Virus record (IMG/VR): IMGVR_UViG_3300032053_000152
Location: 1-44,821 of that record
Origin: a virus
Direction: 5' to 3' (one strand)
DNA length: 44,821 nucleotides
The position numbers and the translations under genes were made by a program. The notes under the pieces were generated by a model, which saw nothing but the letters and a program-made list of their open reading frames with translations, was not told the DNA's origin and made no database searches. Of the stretch, positions 1 through 7,572 are shown piece by piece. The first letter of the stretch is position 1; the number at the start of each line of letters is the position of its first letter.

Positions 1-137
1 AGAGCCACAAGCAGATTGCGAGCCGCGTTACGCAGCACTTCATGGCCCTTGTTCTCGCAGGAGATGGAGCGGATCTCCACCGAGAACAAGGGCCATGAAG
101 TGCTGCGTAACGCGGCTCGCAATCTGCTTGTGGCTCT
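1..137. repeat. 57-bp perfect inverted repeat at the left edge (probable fold-back artefact)
   Basis: Bases 1-57 are the exact reverse complement of bases 81-137. The 23-bp centre (58-80) itself holds a six-base dyad, GGAGAT at 60-65 and ATCTCC at 73-78. The right arm is normal coding sequence of the ATPase gene; the left arm in that frame encodes an antisense peptide. I infer a snap-back template switch seeded on the small natural dyad, during amplification or assembly. A genuine hairpin end is less likely because the arm is coding DNA. Confidence 0.9.
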
Positions 138-807
138 CCGGGGAGCGCAGGACGCACGGCGGACGCTGGCCGACCGCGTGGAGGGGATGGCCGCGCAGAT
201 CGATGATCTTGAGAGACAGCACGCGACCCTATCCCGCGACCTGGAGACGGCTGACGACCAACTCACCAAGAGCGAGGCCGAGGCGGAACTGGCGGCGTAC
301 GAAGCCGAGGCACTCGTCGATACGCCACTCAGCGCGGTCTCCCAGCGGATCTCTGAGGCCGAGGGGACGAATGCCAAGATCCGAGAGCAACAGCGACGCG
401 GAGAACTCTTGAAGCAGAGGGAGGCGAAGGACTCCGAATCAGTGGCGTTGACGAAGGCGCTGGTGGCCCTTGACGTGACTCGGGAGAAGGCACTCCAAGC
501 GGCCGAGTTCGGTGTGGAGGGCTTGGCGTTTCGAGACGGCGACCTCCTGTTCCGCGGGCGTCCGTTCTCCCAGGCGAGTACCGGGGAGAAGGCAGAGATC
601 GCGATCTACTTGGCCTCGGCCCTCAACCCGAAGGCGCCGGCCATCATCTTCGACGAGGGATCGCTGTTCGATCAGACGACGTTGGATCGGATCAGGGTGG
701 CGGCCGAGCGCGTCGGCAAGCTGGTGCTCATGGGGAGGGTCGGTCACGGCTCTGAGGTGACGTTCGCTCTCTCTGGCGGCGAGGTGGAGGGGGCATCCGC
801 GGAATAG
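58..807 (+). CDS. SMC/SbcC-like ATPase, C-terminal part (5' end missing)
   Basis: This is the C-terminal part of a coiled-coil ABC-type ATPase of the SMC/SbcC/RecF class. A long charged helical stretch (RTLADRVEGMAAQIDDLERQ onwards) is followed by the head half: an ABC signature-like STGEK at about nt 577-591 and a Walker B segment AIIFDEGSLFD at about nt 640-672. The N-terminal Walker A half is outside the window. An ATG at 16 is in frame, but the residues before base 58 come from the inverted-repeat arm, so I start at the first codon after it and treat the gene as 5' partial. Its place upstream of the replication genes suggests DNA repair, recombination or end processing. The exact family cannot be fixed from this half. 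Confidence 0.75.
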   Translation, partial: QEMERISTENKGHEVLRNAARNLLVALRGAQDARRTLADRVEGMAAQIDDLERQHATLSRDLETADDQLTKSEAEAELAAYEAEALVDTPLSAVSQRISEAEGTNAKIREQQRRGELLKQREAKDSESVALTKALVALDVTREKALQAAEFGVEGLAFRDGDLLFRGRPFSQASTGEKAEIAIYLASALNPKAPAIIFDEGSLFDQTTLDRIRVAAERVGKLVLMGRVGHGSEVTFALSGGEVEGASAE

Positions 808-817
808 GGGCTGCGGG

Positions 818-831
818 GTTCTGTGCGGTCC
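818..831 (+). promoter_or_regulatory. Isolated copy of the 14-bp array site
   Basis: GTTCTGTGCGGTCC in the gap between the ATPase and the winged-helix gene differs at one position from the array-site form GTTCTGNGCAGTCC. No partner lies 21 or 37 bp away, so it could be a lone operator or chance. Confidence 0.35.
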
Positions 832-875
832 GCTGCTGGCCCCGGCGGCCCGCACGGGCCAGTTGTGCCGGATAG

Positions 876-904
876 TTGTTTCGGCTGGGCGCGGGGCGTA
901 TGGT
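876..904 (+). promoter_or_regulatory. Possible promoter for the winged-helix gene
   Basis: TTGTTT (876-881) and TATGGT (899-904) are separated by 17 bp, in the intergenic gap just before the ribosome binding site at 918. The -35 is weak, so this is a modest prediction. Confidence 0.4.
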
Positions 905-928
905 GGGGTGAGCAAGCGGAGGTGGGGC

Positions 929-1258
929 ATGAGGGTGGAGTCGGCGAGGGGCACGGGGCATCTTGGCGGGTCGATCACAACGCCGGGCACTGTGGAGGAA
1001 CGGATCTTCAGGCTCCTCTACCGGCATCGCGGGGAGTACGTTTCGGCGGGCGAGGTCGTTGCGCAGTGTGGGCTGACCACCGCGATCTCGACACACATGT
1101 CTTCGATTCGCCGGGAACTTGAGCGCAAGCCGGAACATCGACTGATGCTTGAACCGGCGAAGCGGTTCGACGCCAAGGACTGGCGTTACCGGCTGATGAA
1201 CATGGACGCGGGCGAGCCTCAACTCGATCTGCGAGTTGGGGCGGGAGCGGAAGCGTGA
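929..1258 (+). CDS. Winged-helix DNA-binding protein
   Basis: A 109-residue protein with a winged-helix layout like the C-terminal domain of OmpR-type regulators: EERIFRLLYRHRGEYVSAGEVV, then a recognition-helix segment ISTHMSSIRRELE, then a hairpin wing ending in WRYRLM. No receiver domain is present. I chose ATG 929 because GGAGGTGG lies at 918-925; an upstream in-frame ATG at 863 has no such site. It sits alone in front of the replication operon with its own possible promoter and an array-like site at 818, so it may regulate early genes. That role is inferred from position and fold only. Confidence 0.6.
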   Translation: MRVESARGTGHLGGSITTPGTVEERIFRLLYRHRGEYVSAGEVVAQCGLTTAISTHMSSIRRELERKPEHRLMLEPAKRFDAKDWRYRLMNMDAGEPQLDLRVGAGAEA

Positions 1259-1278
1259 CGCAACATTTCGGGCGGGGG

Positions 1279-1320
1279 GCTCTCCGTAGGCTGGCAACAG
1301 CCTGTCTCTGAGCGGAGGGC
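1279..1320 (+). promoter_or_regulatory. Nested hairpin in the leader of the replication gene
   Basis: An outer eight-base-pair stem (1279-1286 with 1313-1320, one G-U) encloses a six-base-pair stem AGGCTG/CAGCCT (1288-1293 with 1298-1303) closed by a GCAA loop. The run after it is CTTCTTGCCTTCC. It could be an attenuator/terminator or a structured 5' leader; no ligand family is recognised. Confidence 0.45.
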
Positions 1321-1356
1321 CTTCTTGCCTTCCCACTCAGAGGGGAAGGGGCGGGG

Positions 1357-2292
1357 ATGGCGTTCGGTGTGATTCAGGGGCGGCTCTGGCGGAGTCCATC
1401 TGTACGCGGCCTCAGTGACGCTGCGAAGTTGGCGTGGAACTACCTCTTGGGAAATGACCACGGGAACATGCTGGGGTACTACCGGGTGCCACTGCCGTAC
1501 ATGGCTGACGACTTGGAGTGGACGGAAGAGAAGGCGAGGGAGACTCTCAGCGCGCTAGAGAAGCGGGGGCTGATCGCCTACGATCAAGCCACGTGCATCG
1601 TCTTCATCCTGCACTTCCTGAAGTTCAACAAACTCTCGGCCGGCGATCGCGAAAAAGGGGCGATGGATCGACTGCGTGACCTCCCGAGTTCACCGTTGTA
1701 TAAGCGCCTTTATGCAGCGGTGAACGAATGGGCGCCGGGGTGTCACCGATTGTTGTTGGAAATGAGACGCATTGGCGGTTCTGACTCCCTCTTCGGCGGG
1801 GCATTAGGTGACCTCAAGGAGTCCTCGACGACACCCCGAGGTGACACAGATACAGATATAGATGTAGTTGTAGTTCGAGATGTAGTTGGTAGTGGGGGGT
1901 GCGGGGGGGAGGAGGGCGGGCCGGTGAAGGTCTCAGCGGAGCGAATCGAACGTGATGCGGTCAACCTGCTCAACGATCTGTGCGAGAGGACGGGCGCGGC
2001 CCGGTTCCGAGAGGGACACGGAATCAAGGCACGCGTTGCCGAGGGTGCGACCCACGAAGACATCCTGCTAGTTGTCCACTTCAAGTTCGCTGAGTGGTTT
2101 CGGGACCCGAAGATGACGAACTACCTGCGGCCCAAGACGATCTTTGGAACCGAGAACTTCCCCGGATACCTCGGCGCAGCGAGGCAGTGGGAGCGGAGTG
2201 GGAGACCGGCACTCGACCCGAAAGAATCGGCGGCGCGTGGGACCACTGCCTGGCTCAACGGAGACGCTGGCGGCCCACCCCAGGAAGGATAG
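1357..2292 (+). CDS. Phage replisome organiser (replication initiation protein)
   Basis: A 311-residue replication protein with two recognisable parts. The N-terminus (residues 1-115; SVRGLSDAAKLAWNYLLG, EEKARETLSALEKRGLI) is a winged-helix, DnaD/O-protein-like DNA-binding region. Residues about 200-278 match the phage C-terminal replication domain (Phg_2220_C type), with IKARVAEGATHEDILLVV, AEWF, then MTNYLRPKTIFGTENFPGYL. An acidic, low-complexity linker at about 145-195 joins them. The start follows a G-rich ribosome binding site. The next genes encode a helicase loader and a DnaB helicase, so this is most likely the origin-binding protein that recruits them. By analogy to phage lambda O and SPP1 gp38, the origin may lie inside this gene; I see no clear iterons here. 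Confidence 0.85.
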   Translation: MAFGVIQGRLWRSPSVRGLSDAAKLAWNYLLGNDHGNMLGYYRVPLPYMADDLEWTEEKARETLSALEKRGLIAYDQATCIVFILHFLKFNKLSAGDREKGAMDRLRDLPSSPLYKRLYAAVNEWAPGCHRLLLEMRRIGGSDSLFGGALGDLKESSTTPRGDTDTDIDVVVVRDVVGSGGCGGEEGGPVKVSAERIERDAVNLLNDLCERTGAARFREGHGIKARVAEGATHEDILLVVHFKFAEWFRDPKMTNYLRPKTIFGTENFPGYLGAARQWERSGRPALDPKESAARGTTAWLNGDAGGPPQEG

Positions 2293-2301
2293 CGGGCGGG
2301 C

Positions 2302-2331
2302 TTGTGTTACATTGTGGTTTCCGGGTATACT
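2302..2331 (+). promoter_or_regulatory. Promoter upstream of the helicase loader
   Basis: TTGTGT (2302-2307), 18-bp spacer, TATACT (2326-2331), placed 25 bp before the loader start and just after the stop of the replisome organiser. It would give separate control of loader and helicase. Confidence 0.55.
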
Positions 2332-2355
2332 GTCTGCCAGGAGGTGGACAAAGCG

Positions 2356-2895
2356 ATGGCTACGAAGACAGCAATCTTGGACGCGGCGGCATTGCTCCAT
2401 GCCACCGTCGGTTTCGAGTTCCCTGACACCGAGGAAAAGGTGACTGCGATGTGGAGGGTCTGGGAGAAGATGTTCGCGGGTATCCCGGACGACCTGTTGG
2501 AGCGCGCGACGTTGGCCGCTGTGCGAAAGGCGTCGCGGAGGTATCCTCTTGCCCCCGGTGCGATCTACCAGGAGGCCGTGGCCTTGACTCAAGCTGAAAA
2601 GCCATTGGAGGGACAAGCATTCGAGCAGGCGGTGGCCGCGTGTCGTGACGGAATTGCGCGGGCGGAACTCGCCGACGAACATGCTTGGGACGCCTACATG
2701 GCTCTGGACATTGCGATTCGAAGGGCAGCAAAGCAGGTTGGTCTCCGCGAGATGGCGGACGGGGAGAACCGGGCGGCGGTACGCTCGGCTTTCGCTCGGT
2801 ACTACGCGGCCCAAGTGGAGGTCTTCGCCTCCGAGCGGCTTGCGGCTACTCCCTGCCTCGCTGGGGGCAGGATGGAGGCTCTGGGCGTCGGCTAG
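2356..2895 (+). CDS. G39P-like replicative helicase loader
   Basis: A 179-residue protein. Residues 15-70 (FEFPDTEEKVTAMWRVWEKM, then IPDDLLERATLAAVRKASRR and PLAPGAIYQEA) follow the pattern of the SPP1 gp39 helicase loader/inhibitor family: a Trp in a short helix, a second helix of regularly spaced residues, and a Pro-rich end. The family member from SPP1 is shorter; the extra C-terminal helix here has no assignment. ATG 2356 is preceded by GGAGGT at 2340-2345 with good spacing; an in-frame upstream start at 2302 would overlap the promoter. It lies immediately before the DnaB gene, which supports a role in loading that helicase at the phage origin. Confidence 0.65.
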   Translation: MATKTAILDAAALLHATVGFEFPDTEEKVTAMWRVWEKMFAGIPDDLLERATLAAVRKASRRYPLAPGAIYQEAVALTQAEKPLEGQAFEQAVAACRDGIARAELADEHAWDAYMALDIAIRRAAKQVGLREMADGENRAAVRSAFARYYAAQVEVFASERLAATPCLAGGRMEALGVG

Positions 2896-2923
2896 GATCT
2901 GGGATTCAGAGCGGAGGGCGGAG

Positions 2924-4318
2924 ATGGCGAGAGAGGAGATCACGGATGGCGCCGTGCGCGAGTTGCCCAAGAACATCGAGGCAGAGCAACTCGTGCTCGG
3001 TGCCTTTATGCTTGGTTGGGGTGGTGGAGAGGCCCTTTCCATTGGCATCGAGGCGCTGAGAGCCGAGGACTTCTACCTCCAAAAGCATCGGATCCTCTTC
3101 CGCTGCTTCGTCAACCAGTTTGCCGAAGGGATTCCGACAGACATCATCTCGATGGCCAATGCGCTCGATGAGCAAGGGGATACCGAGCGTGCCGGCGGGC
3201 GCCTCTACTTGAACGAACTCCTGGCGCACGCGGCGACGTCGACCTCCGTCGAGTACTACTGCCAGATCATCCGCAAGAAGTCGGCACTCCGCTCGCTGAT
3301 CGAGGCAGGGGCCATCATCACGGAGAGTGGCTATGACGAGGTGGAGGAGGTCGAGAAGCTCCTAGATCAAGCGGAGGGACAGATCTTCGCCATTGCCGAA
3401 CGAGGACAAGAGCGAACCTACGTCAGCGCCGAGTCATTCCTCTCAGAGCATCTCAACGAGCTTGAGGCACGACACAATGATCCGAATCGCTGCGTCGGGG
3501 TCCGCACCCACTTCCCGACACTCGACGGGCTGACGGGCGGCCTCATGCCGTCCGACCTCATCGTGATAGCCGGGCGGCCGGGCACCGGGAAATCGAGCTT
3601 GGTTCTCGCGTTCGTCCGCGAGATTCTCTTGAAGGGATCTGGGACCATCGCCTTCTTCAGCCTGGAGATGTCGAAAGAGCAGGTCCTGGAACGGTTACTG
3701 ACGGGGGCATCGCACACGGACCTCCACAAGCTGCGGACTGGGTTCATGGCGATGGATGGCTTCCGGGAGATCGTCCGGGTGATCCCGGGCCTCCACCTCG
3801 GGAGGCTGTTGATCGACGACTCCCCAGGGTCTACGGTCATGGAGATCAGGAGTCGCGCGCGCAGGATCTCGGCGCAGACCGGGGACCTCGCCCTGGTGGT
3901 CGTGGACTACCTACAACTCATGGACGCGGGGATCAAGACGCAGCTGAGGGAGCAGGAAATCGCGTACATCACACGCTCACTCAAACGCCTAGCGCGCGAG
4001 TTGAATGTGCCGGTGGTGGGCGTCTCCCAGCTAAGCAGGAAGGTGGAGGAGCGTGACAACAAACGACCACGACTCTCAGATCTACGTGAAAGTGGGGCAA
4101 TCGAACAGGATAGCGACGTCGTCCTCTTCATCTACCGTTGCGACTACTACGAGGGGCCGCCGGAGGATGGGGCACGCGTCAGGAAAGGAGTACCCGCCGA
4201 GTTGATTGTGGCGAAGCAGCGTAATGGGCCGCCGGGTATTGTCCGCGCGGTCTTCTTGAAGGAGTCGGCGACGTTCCACGAGGCAGCAAACGAGAGGGGG
4301 AGCACCGATGTCGAATGA
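2924..4318 (+). CDS. dnaB: DnaB-type replicative DNA helicase
   Basis: A 464-residue hexameric replicative helicase, the usual length for DnaB. The N-terminal domain begins REELPKNIEAEQ-like (here RELPKNIEAEQLVLGAFML). The RecA-like C-terminal domain has Walker A GRPGTGKS (217-224), the FFSLEMSKEQVLERLL segment typical of DnaB, Walker B LVVVDYLQLM (from 324, Asp328), VSQLSRKVEERDNKRPRLSDLRESGAIEQDSD and a final basic segment VAKQRNGPPG. All key motifs are intact. I chose ATG 2924, behind GGAGGGCGGAG, because it gives the canonical N-terminus; the open frame extends upstream to 2645 but overlaps the loader gene. It unwinds the phage replication fork and should be loaded by the preceding two proteins. 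Confidence 0.97.
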   Translation: MAREEITDGAVRELPKNIEAEQLVLGAFMLGWGGGEALSIGIEALRAEDFYLQKHRILFRCFVNQFAEGIPTDIISMANALDEQGDTERAGGRLYLNELLAHAATSTSVEYYCQIIRKKSALRSLIEAGAIITESGYDEVEEVEKLLDQAEGQIFAIAERGQERTYVSAESFLSEHLNELEARHNDPNRCVGVRTHFPTLDGLTGGLMPSDLIVIAGRPGTGKSSLVLAFVREILLKGSGTIAFFSLEMSKEQVLERLLTGASHTDLHKLRTGFMAMDGFREIVRVIPGLHLGRLLIDDSPGSTVMEIRSRARRISAQTGDLALVVVDYLQLMDAGIKTQLREQEIAYITRSLKRLARELNVPVVGVSQLSRKVEERDNKRPRLSDLRESGAIEQDSDVVLFIYRCDYYEGPPEDGARVRKGVPAELIVAKQRNGPPGIVRAVFLKESATFHEAANERGSTDVE

Positions 4319-4955
4319 AAGCAAGAAGCAGCTCTTGATGTGCGAGCGAGGGATCCGCGCGATCTGCGAACGCCGGAAGTGGCAGACGCGGAGGATGCCG
4401 GTGTGCCTTGAGGAGATCAACTTCCGGCCCGATGACTGGCTGGTGGACGACCCGGAGGGCGTGGCGTTCCGAGATACGCGGCGTTGGCGACTGACGCACA
4501 AGCAGGCGCAAACCGAGATGTTCGTGGACTCCCCATTCGGCGGCGAGGGCTCGATGCTCTGGATCAGAGAGCCGTGGACTTTCCGCGACGGGCGGATCTT
4601 CTTCACGGGAATTGACCCAGACTGCGGCAACGAGGTCATACCCGAGCCGGAGATGCTGGCGACCCTCCAATCGTTCAAACGCTTGGAAGGAGGGCACCCA
4701 TCGCTGCACCTTCCGCACTGGGCCTCCAGGTATCTCATCACCTTGTCGGGAATCCGGTTGGAACGCGCCAACCAGCTCACGGCGCAGGATGCCTTGGAAG
4801 AAGGCGCCGAGGGCATCGAAGACTACCTGCGGTGGTTCGCCGATCTCCACGGTTCGGTTGAGCGCAACCCGTGGGTGCTGGCGTTGCGATGGGAGATGCT
4901 GCTTGTCGGGCAAGGACGTGACAAGAAGCTCGTGGAGAAGCCGGGGAGGGTTTGA
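4308..4955 (+). CDS. ASCH-like phage protein
   Basis: A 215-residue protein of a family common in phages with an ASCH (PUA-like) core. Visible family landmarks are KKQLLMCERGIRAICERRKWQTRRM near the N-terminus, GEGSMLWIREPWTF at about 80-92, then PSLHLPHWASRYLITLSGIRLERANQLTAQDALEEGAEG at about 130-168, and ERNPWVLALRW near the end. ASCH domains bind RNA or modified nucleotides; some are nucleases. The job in phage is not established. The gene overlaps the helicase gene by 11 nt and its stop overlaps the next start (TGATG), so it is co-translated with the replication genes. Confidence 0.7.
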   Translation: MSNESKKQLLMCERGIRAICERRKWQTRRMPVCLEEINFRPDDWLVDDPEGVAFRDTRRWRLTHKQAQTEMFVDSPFGGEGSMLWIREPWTFRDGRIFFTGIDPDCGNEVIPEPEMLATLQSFKRLEGGHPSLHLPHWASRYLITLSGIRLERANQLTAQDALEEGAEGIEDYLRWFADLHGSVERNPWVLALRWEMLLVGQGRDKKLVEKPGRV

Positions 4956-6040
4956 TGCCAGTCAGTCCAGAGGTGAGAGCACAGGTCACAGAGAGGACAG
5001 AGGGGGCCTGTGCATTCTTCCACAGGCACCCATACACGGATGGCACGCACATGGTTCACTCGGACCATCAGGGAATGGGTGGGATGCCGGAGGACGCCGA
5101 CTGCAACCAGCCAGAGAAACTGAATCTCGGCTGTCCGCTCTGCCATCCCCAGAAGCTCCACGCTGAGGGCTACAAGATCGTCACGATCGACATGGAGCAC
5201 AAGGACGAAGATGGACACCCGGACCCCATTCTGGAGGTGGAGGATCGCGATGGAGTGCGGGTCTCGCACGATCAGCTCTACGTTCACGTCCTTCAGCGTG
5301 TCAAGAGGCTCCGAGCGATTCTCGGGACGATGGAGGAAGTACAGCACGTCGAGGGATCGAGGGCCTGCGCGATGCTCGAACTCTACCGCGGCTACGACCT
5401 CCTGATGCCCGAGGCGTCGACACCCGAGAAGTTCTTCCGAGCGCATGGCTTCGACTCGGAGGTAGCGATCAAGGAAGCGCTGGCCGCCGAATGGCTGGAG
5501 CACAACGAACTCCAGTGGCCGGTTGGCCTGCCGACGAGTTTCGTTGCCATCCTCCAGAACTGCTCGCAGCGCCGTCTTTTCGGAACTCTCGACCGCAAGG
5601 GAGTGCAGGAGTTCCTTGTGGAGATGGTCGGCTTGGGGAAGGCTGAAGCCAAGGAAAAGCTGGCCGAGCTCGGGATCATCAGCCAGGTGGCAAACCTGTT
5701 CCTTGCAGTCACCGACCCGATGTCCAGCGGTGGCCACGAGGGGAGTGGGCTGCGGGAGGAGATCGAGATCGATCCACTGGTCCGTGTCTACCGATCGTTC
5801 GATGTGGAGACGGTTCTAGAGCGGCCGGAGAACAAGGGCGGCGACGTCGTGGTCATGGCGCTGGGCCGGTTGGCGAAGGGATGGGCCTGGAAGCGAGGCA
5901 AGGGGGGCGGTCTGTCTGACGCCGATGGCAACCGGCTGACGATCATCGACCTCACCGAGTTGCCGACGATGGAGGACGCGGACCTCGCTCTGCAAGGCGC
6001 CGAGACCGAGGAGGCCGCAGAAGATGACGGCTCTCAGTGA
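4955..6040 (+). CDS. HNH-like zinc-binding protein
   Basis: A 361-residue protein. The first 70 residues carry a pattern like an HNH (beta-beta-alpha metal) nuclease: Cys19, His35-Ser-Asp-His38, Asn57, then C60-x2-C63-H64 and His69. Residues 90-361 are helical with no recognised family; the C-terminus is acidic. The start ATG overlaps the previous stop in TGATG. HNH proteins in phage replication modules can be homing endonucleases or DNA-processing enzymes, but the second half here does not look like a homing DNA-binding domain. The zinc site could instead be structural, so nuclease activity is uncertain. Confidence 0.5.
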   Translation: MPVSPEVRAQVTERTEGACAFFHRHPYTDGTHMVHSDHQGMGGMPEDADCNQPEKLNLGCPLCHPQKLHAEGYKIVTIDMEHKDEDGHPDPILEVEDRDGVRVSHDQLYVHVLQRVKRLRAILGTMEEVQHVEGSRACAMLELYRGYDLLMPEASTPEKFFRAHGFDSEVAIKEALAAEWLEHNELQWPVGLPTSFVAILQNCSQRRLFGTLDRKGVQEFLVEMVGLGKAEAKEKLAELGIISQVANLFLAVTDPMSSGGHEGSGLREEIEIDPLVRVYRSFDVETVLERPENKGGDVVVMALGRLAKGWAWKRGKGGGLSDADGNRLTIIDLTELPTMEDADLALQGAETEEAAEDDGSQ

Positions 6041-6245
6041 TCGGAATGTCGTCCGCCGTGTCGAGTGCGGATCGTGCGGCGCGGAGTCGCTGCACAATAT
6101 GTCGGCGAAGGAAGCGACGGCTGGGAACTCCGTGCGTATCGTCTGCCCATCGTGTCGGTGGGCGGGGACGGGGATCATCCTTCCGCCGCGGGTGGCGGTA
6201 GGCTACCGAGCGAAGGGCTTTACGAAGGGCGGAACGGGGGCGTGA
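6024..6245 (+). CDS. Small zinc-ribbon protein
   Basis: A 73-residue protein with a CGSCG (residues 15-19) and CPSC (41-44) pair, the spacing of a zinc ribbon. It overlaps the preceding gene by 17 nt, and its stop overlaps the next start (GTGATG). No function can be assigned; such small ribbons are frequent in phage early regions and may contact nucleic acid or host RNA polymerase. Confidence 0.7.
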   Translation: MTALSDRNVVRRVECGSCGAESLHNMSAKEATAGNSVRIVCPSCRWAGTGIILPPRVAVGYRAKGFTKGGTGA

Positions 6246-6622
6246 TGAATAGGAGACGGGCGAAGAAAGCGGCGGTGAAGTGGTACGCCGAACAGGGTTT
6301 GGCGAGGGAGACGGGCGCGCGACTCACTGGGCGGGAGCGCGTCTGGATACAGGAGCATCGGCGCGCGCTATTGCTGTTCGCTCCGTTTGGCGACGTGGAG
6401 CGGGCAATGAGGGAGCTGGCCCGCGTCTTCGAACGGCTCACCTGCACGGTACAAGTGGCTTGCGAGAGACTGGGCGAGCTGTTCAAAGTCCTTCCGGTAG
6501 CCGATCTTGAGGAATTGGCCGAGATCGAGACGCTGGCGGAAGCGGCCTTTGACCAGGGAGTTGAGCACGGGTTCCTCCTGGGCGGGGCGCCTGCGGGAGG
6601 TGAGATCCCATGCGCTTCATAG
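6245..6622 (+). CDS. Hypothetical helical phage protein
   Basis: A 125-residue protein, basic at the N-terminus (MNRRRAKKAAVKW) and largely alpha-helical after that. The segment RAMRELARVFERLTCTVQVACERLGELF resembles amphipathic helices of small phage proteins of unknown role. ATG 6245 follows a G-rich site and overlaps the previous stop; GTG 6242 is a possible alternative. It overlaps the lipoprotein gene by 13 nt. No function is recognised. Confidence 0.6.
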   Translation: MNRRRAKKAAVKWYAEQGLARETGARLTGRERVWIQEHRRALLLFAPFGDVERAMRELARVFERLTCTVQVACERLGELFKVLPVADLEELAEIETLAEAAFDQGVEHGFLLGGAPAGGEIPCAS

Positions 6623-7572
6623 CCTATGGGTGCGGAGCAGTTGCAGGGTTCGCAACCGGGTCGGCCATCCGGATGAAACGGGTGGCATTCTGGTTGCCGG
6701 TTGTTCTCCTCGTCCTGTTGGGACTGATGCTCTCGGGTGGGTGTACGGAGCACTTCTCGGTGATCTTCGAGATTGACGCCGAGCCGACGGATGGCTGCGT
6801 TCCGTTCGATGCTCAGATCAACGTCAACGACCTCGGGCCAGGCTGGGCATACTGCGTGCTCCTCCCTGATGGTTCGACACGCGAGGTGACGCCGGGCGCC
6901 CCGGCGACGATCGCAGTGCTCCGCGACGGTGCCACGTGCGTCGTTGAAGCGGTGAACATGGAACGAGGGCTGATCCGCCACGCTGAACAGCGGTTCTCTG
7001 CGACGAATCCCGCGCCCTACTTCTACCCGCCAAGAATCGACGGGCGGTCCGCAGACGAGTGGGGGACACTCACCTCGATGGTGTCAACGGTGATCGAGTT
7101 TGCGTTCCGCCAGTCCACGGCTGGCTCTTGGAATAGCGGGATCTACTACGACCGGCCATGGAGGATCGTCGCATTCAGGTTCCGCTGTGACCAGAAGGAG
7201 GCGGACGACTCGTACTTCTGCGACCCCTACGAAGCCGGCACCTTCCACTGTACTGTACGCAATCAGTGGATCGTGGAGAACGCGATCAAGGTGTTCCCTG
7301 TCTACACGAGCATCCAGCCGGGGGAGAGAGGGGATCCCTTGCCCTACGCGCCGCTGGCGTTGGTCGGCTACCCGTTTCTTGGGCCGAAGAACACAGACGC
7401 CTACCGGGAGGTCTCATTCTCTGAGCAGTGCGCGCAGATCCAGGTGACGATCGAGGACGACATAGGGCGGCGGTTCACGGGTGAGTGGACGGTGCGGGTT
7501 GGCGGGCGCCCATCGAATGCAGGGACCGACAGCGGCGGGATCAAGGAGGGGGCGAATGACGACCACGAATGA
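6610..7572 (+). CDS. Predicted phage-encoded lipoprotein
   Basis: A 320-residue secreted protein. Residues 24-44 are a hydrophobic signal segment (VAFWLPVVLLVLLGLMLSGGC) ending in a lipobox-like LSGGC with Cys45 as the likely lipid anchor; position -3 is Ser, so the box is not perfect. After it, IDAEPTDGCVPFDAQIN and the following strands look like a PKD/Ig-type beta domain. The remaining extracellular part holds several Cys. GGGAGGTGAG upstream favours ATG 6610 over the in-frame ATG 6673. Phage lipoproteins of other families (for example T5 Llp) block superinfection at the cell surface; I infer that this is possible here but there is no sequence match to them. Confidence 0.6.
   Translation: MRFIAYGCGAVAGFATGSAIRMKRVAFWLPVVLLVLLGLMLSGGCTEHFSVIFEIDAEPTDGCVPFDAQINVNDLGPGWAYCVLLPDGSTREVTPGAPATIAVLRDGATCVVEAVNMERGLIRHAEQRFSATNPAPYFYPPRIDGRSADEWGTLTSMVSTVIEFAFRQSTAGSWNSGIYYDRPWRIVAFRFRCDQKEADDSYFCDPYEAGTFHCTVRNQWIVENAIKVFPVYTSIQPGERGDPLPYAPLALVGYPFLGPKNTDAYREVSFSEQCAQIQVTIEDDIGRRFTGEWTVRVGGRPSNAGTDSGGIKEGANDDHE

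Noticed and set aside
1-57. Protelomerase-type hairpin telomere
   Set aside because: The arm is coding sequence of the ATPase and there is no protelomerase gene; a fold-back artefact explains it.
2645-2923. Longer N-terminus for the DnaB gene
   Set aside because: The extra 93 codons overlap the loader gene; ATG 2924 has a good ribosome binding site and gives the canonical N-terminus.
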